DNA of 56,303 nt from positions 1 to 56,303 of the forward strand of contig JAEWTW010000008.1 in assembly GCA_023397655.1 (NCBI GenBank). Direction: 5' to 3'. The DNA is from Bacillota bacterium (lineage in GTDB: Bacteria; Bacillota; Clostridia; Christensenellales; SZUA-584). This document shows positions 51,770-56,303 of this stretch, piece after piece; position 1 is the stretch's first letter, and each line of letters begins with the position of its first letter. The notes beneath the pieces are model-generated. The model saw only the letters and a list, made by a program, of their open reading frames with translations. It was not told the DNA's origin and ran no database searches. The position numbers and the translations under genes are program-made.

Positions 51770-51909
51770 GATAATTCTCCTGTAACGGCACAATTCGTGC
51801 CCTGATCGTTATGCTTTTAAGCTTCTGGAAGCAGCGCAAAACAAAGGATGCGCCGGCAACCCAAATAAACTTCAAAAAGCAGCAGCTGATGAGATTATAG
51901 AAAAGCCTT

Positions 51910-52869
51910 TCAGATATTGAGCAGTTCGATGATGCTCCGTCCTGTGGACTCGTCGGTCACCAGATAGTCGACCACCTTGGTGCGCAGCGCGCCAATGATG
52001 GACAGCACCTTCTGTTTGCCCGCCGCGATACAGATCACGTTCTCGATCCGCCGCAAGTTGTCCTCGTCGATGCCCATCACGCGGGCGCTGTAGTCGTTCT
52101 GCAAAAACTCGCCCATCAGGTTGAACCGCCGTGCGCAGATATCCCCAATCACCATGGAGCGGTTGGATTCGTACATCGCCTTCATCTGAATCGGGTCCAC
52201 GATCATGCGCGTAGAATACCAGTCCGGCGGTGCGCCCGCTGACACGATCGCGGCATCCATGCTGTTCCATTTCTCGACGATGGACTTCATGGATGTGCTC
52301 TGCATGTAAAGGTCCCTGTCCGCGATGGATTCGGCGATGGCCGGCGCATAGATGAACGACGGCGAGCCCTGCAGCTTCTCGGCAAACATGCGCACCATCT
52401 CGTTCAACTGATATTCGGAAGAGATGCGGGACGTGCCGCCGATCAGCGGTACCACGTTGATATCGCTCAATTTATTACGGTTGGAAAACGAGAGCATGAA
52501 CTCATAACAGGTTGAGCCCCACGCAATGCCCACCGTTGAATGGCTTTTCAGTATGTCTTCGGCGAAGTCGGCGCCCTGGGATGCGATCACCTTGGTGATC
52601 AGATGGATGGAATCAATGGCCGTCGGCACCACCAGACAGCCTTTGAGCCCGAAACGGTTAATGAGCTCGTCGGCGACAGCCTGAACATTGTTTTTGGGAT
52701 CCTTGATGCTGATCTCCACGATTCCGAATTCCCGGGCTTCCGAAAGCACCATGGATATTGAGGAACGTGAAATGCCGAGCTGTTGTGCAATCTTCTCTTG
52801 GGTTAGCCCTTCCATGTAATACATTTTAGCGACCTGAACCATCAACTGAATATCGTATCTCGCCTTCAT
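51910..52869 (-). CDS. SorC-family transcriptional regulator
   Basis: The protein has 319 residues. The helix-turn-helix (LTQEKIAQQLGISRSSISMVLSE, about 22-44) is followed by the SorC sensor domain (TVGIAWGSTCYEFM ... GKQKVLSIIGALR). It is read in the same direction as the two kinases and probably regulates them in response to a phosphorylated sugar. GGAG precedes the ATG. Confidence 0.9.
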   Translation of the reverse strand: MKARYDIQLMVQVAKMYYMEGLTQEKIAQQLGISRSSISMVLSEAREFGIVEISIKDPKNNVQAVADELINRFGLKGCLVVPTAIDSIHLITKVIASQGADFAEDILKSHSTVGIAWGSTCYEFMLSFSNRNKLSDINVVPLIGGTSRISSEYQLNEMVRMFAEKLQGSPSFIYAPAIAESIADRDLYMQSTSMKSIVEKWNSMDAAIVSAGAPPDWYSTRMIVDPIQMKAMYESNRSMVIGDICARRFNLMGEFLQNDYSARVMGIDEDNLRRIENVICIAAGKQKVLSIIGALRTKVVDYLVTDESTGRSIIELLNI

Positions 52870-52893
52870 TTCCCCAATCTCCGTTCGTATTAT

Positions 52894-54405
52894 TTACAGC
52901 GACCTCCATTTTGCCCAGACAGGATCCAAAGCCTTCAGGAGGTCTTTATATATCTCATATTTCTTCCGGTAGATATCCCTGTTTGCCGGATTGGGCTCAC
53001 AGGTATACCGAACGCGGGACATGGTCTGCGCCGCGGTCTTGAGGTCCGGCATATCGCCTGAAGCCACCGCCACGCACATTGCCGCCCCCAGCGTACCCAG
53101 TTCCTTCGCATCGGACACCTCGATGGGCATCTGCAGCACGTCGGCAAACATCTGCACCCACAGCGGCGATTCCGTCGCGCCGCCCGATATCCGCACCTTC
53201 TGCGGCATATCGGTGAAGTTGAGCAAACGTTCTATATGCATCATGGCCGAAAACACCACGCCCTCATACATGGCGCGCACCATATGCGCCTTGCCCTGAG
53301 AGCCGTCGATACCCATAAAGCACGCCTTGGCGTCCGGGTTTACGTTGGTGCCATACAGAAACGGCAAAAAGACGACGCTGCTGTCTTCCGGGTTCAGCGA
53401 TGCCACCAGACTGTTGCAGTATTCATAGACATTGTCGCGGCGCTTACCGTCGTCGTCCGTCAGAAAACTGCTGATGAACCACTCCAGATTGCCTGCCGAT
53501 GTCATGCTGCCTTCCGTCGTCAGGTAATACCCATCCATACAGTACAGCGATGTCATGAACAAATCCTCGGAATAAACAGGCACAGTGGATATGAAGCTGT
53601 TGATACTCCACGTCCCCGCAATCACCGACATCTTGTCGCTGTCTGTCACACCCACTGCCAAACAACATGAAGCACAATCAAACAGACCGCCCGACACCAA
53701 TGTCCCTTCAATGAGGTCGGTCTGCTCTGCTGCTTCCTTGGTTACCCGCCCGCAGATATCTGTGGACATTCTGAGGGGAGGGAAGATATGTTTATACTCT
53801 CCGAGGCCAAATTCAGATAGTATTCTATCATCATACTCCCGCGTTTGCAAGTCCATTACATTTATGGCAGACATATCGGTGATCTCACCGTATACCTCCC
53901 CCGTCAGGCGATAACGGATGTAGTCCTTACACTGCAGCGCCCAGCGCGTTTTATTCAGCACCTCGGGTTTATTCTCATGATACCAGGCCAGCATCGCGAC
54001 GGGCTGTCCCGCCCACAGTATCTGCTTGGTCATGGGGATGATGCGGGTCTGCACGCCGCTGGCCAGCCACCGGCGCACCACCTCCGCCGCGCGCGTATCG
54101 GTGGAAATAATGCCGGGCGCGGTGGGTTTGCCGTCCTCGCCGATCATGTAAACGCCGTTGCCGTGTCCCGTCGTTGCCACGCCGGCAATGTCATTCGGGT
54201 CAATGCCCGACTTTGCGATCACGTCCCTTATCACCTTTGCGTTGGACTCCCACAGCAGGTCGCTGTCGCGCTCCACAAAGCCGCCCTTGCGTATCACAGG
54301 GTTTGCCGAAGTGCCAGCTACGGCGATCTCTTTTCCGTCCGGCGTATACAGCGACGCCTTGGTCTTGCTGCCGCCGTTGTCCAGACCCAAATAGTATCTT
54401 GCCAT
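52894..54405 (-). CDS. FGGY-family carbohydrate kinase
   Basis: The protein has 503 residues. The N-terminal YYLGLDNGGSKTKASLYTPDG phosphate motif and the C-terminal VRISGGATESPLWVQMFADVL and ELGTLGAAMCVAVASGDMPD match the FGGY kinases of xylulose, gluconate, erythritol and related substrates. GGAGAGGAG precedes the ATG. It is a second FGGY kinase directly downstream of another, but not a simple duplicate: the two differ in length and many motifs. Confidence 0.9.
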   Translation of the reverse strand: MARYYLGLDNGGSKTKASLYTPDGKEIAVAGTSANPVIRKGGFVERDSDLLWESNAKVIRDVIAKSGIDPNDIAGVATTGHGNGVYMIGEDGKPTAPGIISTDTRAAEVVRRWLASGVQTRIIPMTKQILWAGQPVAMLAWYHENKPEVLNKTRWALQCKDYIRYRLTGEVYGEITDMSAINVMDLQTREYDDRILSEFGLGEYKHIFPPLRMSTDICGRVTKEAAEQTDLIEGTLVSGGLFDCASCCLAVGVTDSDKMSVIAGTWSINSFISTVPVYSEDLFMTSLYCMDGYYLTTEGSMTSAGNLEWFISSFLTDDDGKRRDNVYEYCNSLVASLNPEDSSVVFLPFLYGTNVNPDAKACFMGIDGSQGKAHMVRAMYEGVVFSAMMHIERLLNFTDMPQKVRISGGATESPLWVQMFADVLQMPIEVSDAKELGTLGAAMCVAVASGDMPDLKTAAQTMSRVRYTCEPNPANRDIYRKKYEIYKDLLKALDPVWAKWRSL

Positions 54406-54419
54406 TGCGCTCCTCTCCT

Positions 54420-55967
54420 CTATCTGAATTTCCGGGATATGCCGTGATGCACATCCCGCAGTGCGCCATAAATATTTTTGTATATCTCGTGGTAGAATTC
54501 CGCGTACTGCCCGGCGCGAGCCTTATCCGGCTCATAGACGATGCCCGTCCGCTTCACGCTCGATATCGCGTCGTGCTCATCCTTGAATATCCCCACGCCG
54601 ATACCGGCCAGCATGGCGGCGCCCAGCGGGGTCGCTTCATACAGCTCCGGCACCTCGATCGCCTTGTTGCACACGTCCGCCTTGTTCTGCATCCAGAAAG
54701 CGTTCTTCGTCGCGCCGCCCACCGCGCAGATACGCCCCGGCGATATGGACAGCGCTTTTTCCAGCGCCTCCACCATGCCATAAAACTGATAGTCCAGCCC
54801 TTCGATGGTAGCGCGTATTAGATCGCCCTTGTCCACTGCGTTGTGCAAGCCGACAAACGCCCCCATCGAGCCGGGGTCGATGAGCGGCGCACCTGCGCCC
54901 GAGAAATGCGGCAGAAAGAAACAGCCATGCGCCCCCACCGGCGACCTCTGTGCCTTATCCATCAGCAGCCGCCATACACTGGCGCCTGTTCGAGCAGCTT
55001 CCGCTGCCTCCTCCGCACCCAGCTTATCCTTGAACCATTCCGTCATGTCGCCACAGACCGTGGAAGCCACGAAGCAGAACTTATCTTTCGCCACATGGTT
55101 TTCCACGTAGTAACCACTGTCGAATATCCGCCTGTCATGCGACAGCGTCGCCGACGCCTGCAGCACCATCTCCCACGTACCCGTCACGTCCATCACCACG
55201 TCATCGTCCACCGCGCCCACAGCCAGCGCCGCGCAAATGTAATCATGGCCGCCCAACACCACCTGCGTATCCGGGGAAAGCCCGGTCTGTGCCGCTGCGG
55301 CTGATGTCAGCTTGCCCAGCACCGTGCCGGACGGACGGACATCGGGGAAAATGCTTCCCGGTACGTCCGCGAGGCCAATCAGCTCCGCTGACCAGCTCTT
55401 TTTCCGCTGGTCCAGCACCGACGTATTCCACGCCATCGAATAATCCGTCGCCTTTTCGCCGCACAGCCTGAAGTTGACATAATCCTCGATCAGCAGCCAT
55501 TTGTCCGTTCTGTCGAGTATCTCCGGGTGGTGCTGATTCATCCACATCATTCGGTATATGCTGTGGATCGTCATCATCTGTGCGCCTGTGATATCAAATA
55601 TGCGGCCCTGCCCGATGCGCTCAGAAAACTCTTTGGCGATTTCGTTGGTACGGGGACAGTGCCATGAAATAAACGGATACAACGGCTGTCCGCCCGCGTC
55701 CAGCGGCAGGCCGTCCATGCCGAAGCCGGTAACGGCCACGCCCTTCACCGCGCTCGCGTCGGACACACGGCTCAAAGCCAGACGCACCGCCAGACACACC
55801 GCGTCCCAGATATTGTCCGGCTCCCAGACGCACCACGTGGGGTGCGCCATATCCGGATGGGACAGCACGGTCGGGCGGCTGCCTTCTGAGACAAGCCGTC
55901 CTTTTTCGTCGTAGATGACCGCCTTGATGGTTGTGGATCCCAGATCAATGCCGAGTAAATACGCCAT
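54420..55967 (-). CDS. FGGY-family carbohydrate kinase (xylulokinase-like)
   Basis: The protein has 515 residues. LLGIDLGSTTIKAVIYDEKG, then VTGFGMDGLPLDAGGQPLYPFISW and VLGGHDYICAALAVGAV, and AVGGATKNAFWMQNKADV at the C-terminal FGGY region. It phosphorylates a ketose or polyol. GGAGG stands nine bases before the ATG. No transporter is visible in the window; sugar uptake must be encoded beyond 56303. Confidence 0.88.
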   Translation of the reverse strand: MAYLLGIDLGSTTIKAVIYDEKGRLVSEGSRPTVLSHPDMAHPTWCVWEPDNIWDAVCLAVRLALSRVSDASAVKGVAVTGFGMDGLPLDAGGQPLYPFISWHCPRTNEIAKEFSERIGQGRIFDITGAQMMTIHSIYRMMWMNQHHPEILDRTDKWLLIEDYVNFRLCGEKATDYSMAWNTSVLDQRKKSWSAELIGLADVPGSIFPDVRPSGTVLGKLTSAAAAQTGLSPDTQVVLGGHDYICAALAVGAVDDDVVMDVTGTWEMVLQASATLSHDRRIFDSGYYVENHVAKDKFCFVASTVCGDMTEWFKDKLGAEEAAEAARTGASVWRLLMDKAQRSPVGAHGCFFLPHFSGAGAPLIDPGSMGAFVGLHNAVDKGDLIRATIEGLDYQFYGMVEALEKALSISPGRICAVGGATKNAFWMQNKADVCNKAIEVPELYEATPLGAAMLAGIGVGIFKDEHDAISSVKRTGIVYEPDKARAGQYAEFYHEIYKNIYGALRDVHHGISRKFR

Positions 55968-55985
55968 AGTCGTAGTCCTCCGCGA

Positions 55986-56303
55986 TTAGAATGTGATCGG
56001 ATATGCCCCGTATTTTCTCACAGCGTCCAGCATCGCCAGATAGTTTTCCGGCTTGACAGAGGAATGTATGCTGTTGCTGGACGACAATATATATCCACCG
56101 CCCGGCGCCGCGATTTTGATGCAGTTTTTGGTTTCTTCGATAGTCTCTTCGGGGGTACGGAAAACCAGCGTGTTCGCGCAGTCCACGTTGCCCTTGATGC
56201 AGATACGGTCTCCGTACGTTTTCTTGATGTGTTCCAGGCTCATGCCGGCAATCGGGTCAATCGGGTCGAGGCAGTCGATGCCGGAGTTGATGAAGAAGTC
56301 GAT
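55986..56303 (-). CDS. Uroporphyrinogen decarboxylase/MtaA-like family protein (C-terminal part, runs off window)
   Basis: The last 105 residues of a second UroD-fold protein are visible; the start lies beyond 56303. Visible blocks are GIDCLDPIDPIAGM, RICIKGNVDCANTLVF (with a Cys where the paralog at 49658 has GGINC) and SSSNSIHSSVKPENYLAMLDA. It is upstream of both kinase genes, so the catabolic cluster is bracketed by two UroD-like genes. Confidence 0.8.
   Translation of the reverse strand: MDFFINSGIDCLDPIDPIAGMSLEHIKKTYGDRICIKGNVDCANTLVFRTPEETIEETKNCIKIAAPGGGYILSSSNSIHSSVKPENYLAMLDAVRKYGAYPITF

Noticed and set aside
1..56303. CRISPR arrays, tRNA or rRNA genes, prophage
   Set aside because: No regularly spaced repeats, no cloverleaf with intact TTCGA arm, no rRNA segments and no phage structural genes were seen.

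Overview
The window looks like a chromosomal segment of a spore-forming Clostridia-type Firmicute of high G+C content (roughly 58-60% by eye in most genes). The reasons are Shine-Dalgarno-led genes in tight operons, a conserved Firmicutes block (rplS, rbgA, rnhB, yraN, comM, dprA, topA, trmFO, hslV, hslU), TrmFO instead of TrmA, a PadR/DUF1700/DUF4097 triad and CotF-like spore coat genes. Christensenellales or Oscillospirales would fit, but the sequence alone does not settle the order.

Layout. 1-2371: a 5'-complete, 3'-truncated sugar nucleotidyltransferase/phosphohexomutase-like gene. 2458-3325: a RAYT-type transposase gene surrounded, and interrupted in frame, by seven REP-like palindromes. 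3336-18660: a long leftward information-processing run, with a GntR regulator on the opposite strand (9393) and a three-gene membrane glycosylation insert (GtrA, PMT, second glycosyltransferase) at 12897-16800. 18763-20107: an AT-rich, probably acquired SAM methyltransferase behind a terminator/antiterminator leader. 20315-20659: rplS. 20936-22740: an ECF S-component and a P-loop kinase behind an unidentified structured leader. 22712-31147: a complete rightward aromatic amino-acid operon (DAHP synthase, TyrA, AroB, AroA, AroC, PheA, AroE-AroK fusion, AroQ), preceded by a promoter, a Tyr/Phe-rich leader peptide and a terminator, so it is very probably controlled by attenuation. 30997-32400: a disturbed AT-rich patch in which the 3' end of aroQ is duplicated around a small orphan gene. 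32623-38694: envelope-stress-type, HflKC and spore coat genes. 38801-42884: recX, birA, a P1 peptidase and nnr.

42976-56303 is a carbohydrate-catabolic region. It holds two FGGY kinases, two UroD/MtaA-like proteins, a 2-hydroxyacid dehydrogenase, two SorC-family regulators, a pentulose-phosphate epimerase-like protein, two SDRs, a zinc alcohol dehydrogenase, an AllA-like cupin, and a pair that stands out: a PduA-type microcompartment shell protein next to a DeoC-like aldolase. The aldolase carries an N-terminal encapsulation-peptide-like helix and a C-terminal four-cysteine [4Fe-4S] motif. A DeoR-type operator palindrome lies between the divergent regulator and the rpe-deoC-BMC operon. No pentameric vertex protein and no CoA-acylating aldehyde dehydrogenase lie in this window, so this is either a satellite locus or part of a system whose remaining parts are elsewhere.

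The best candidates for undescribed biology are the shell protein plus redox-decorated DeoC operon, the aromatic leader peptide, the methyltransferase attenuator, the S-component leader, and the REP-riddled transposase.
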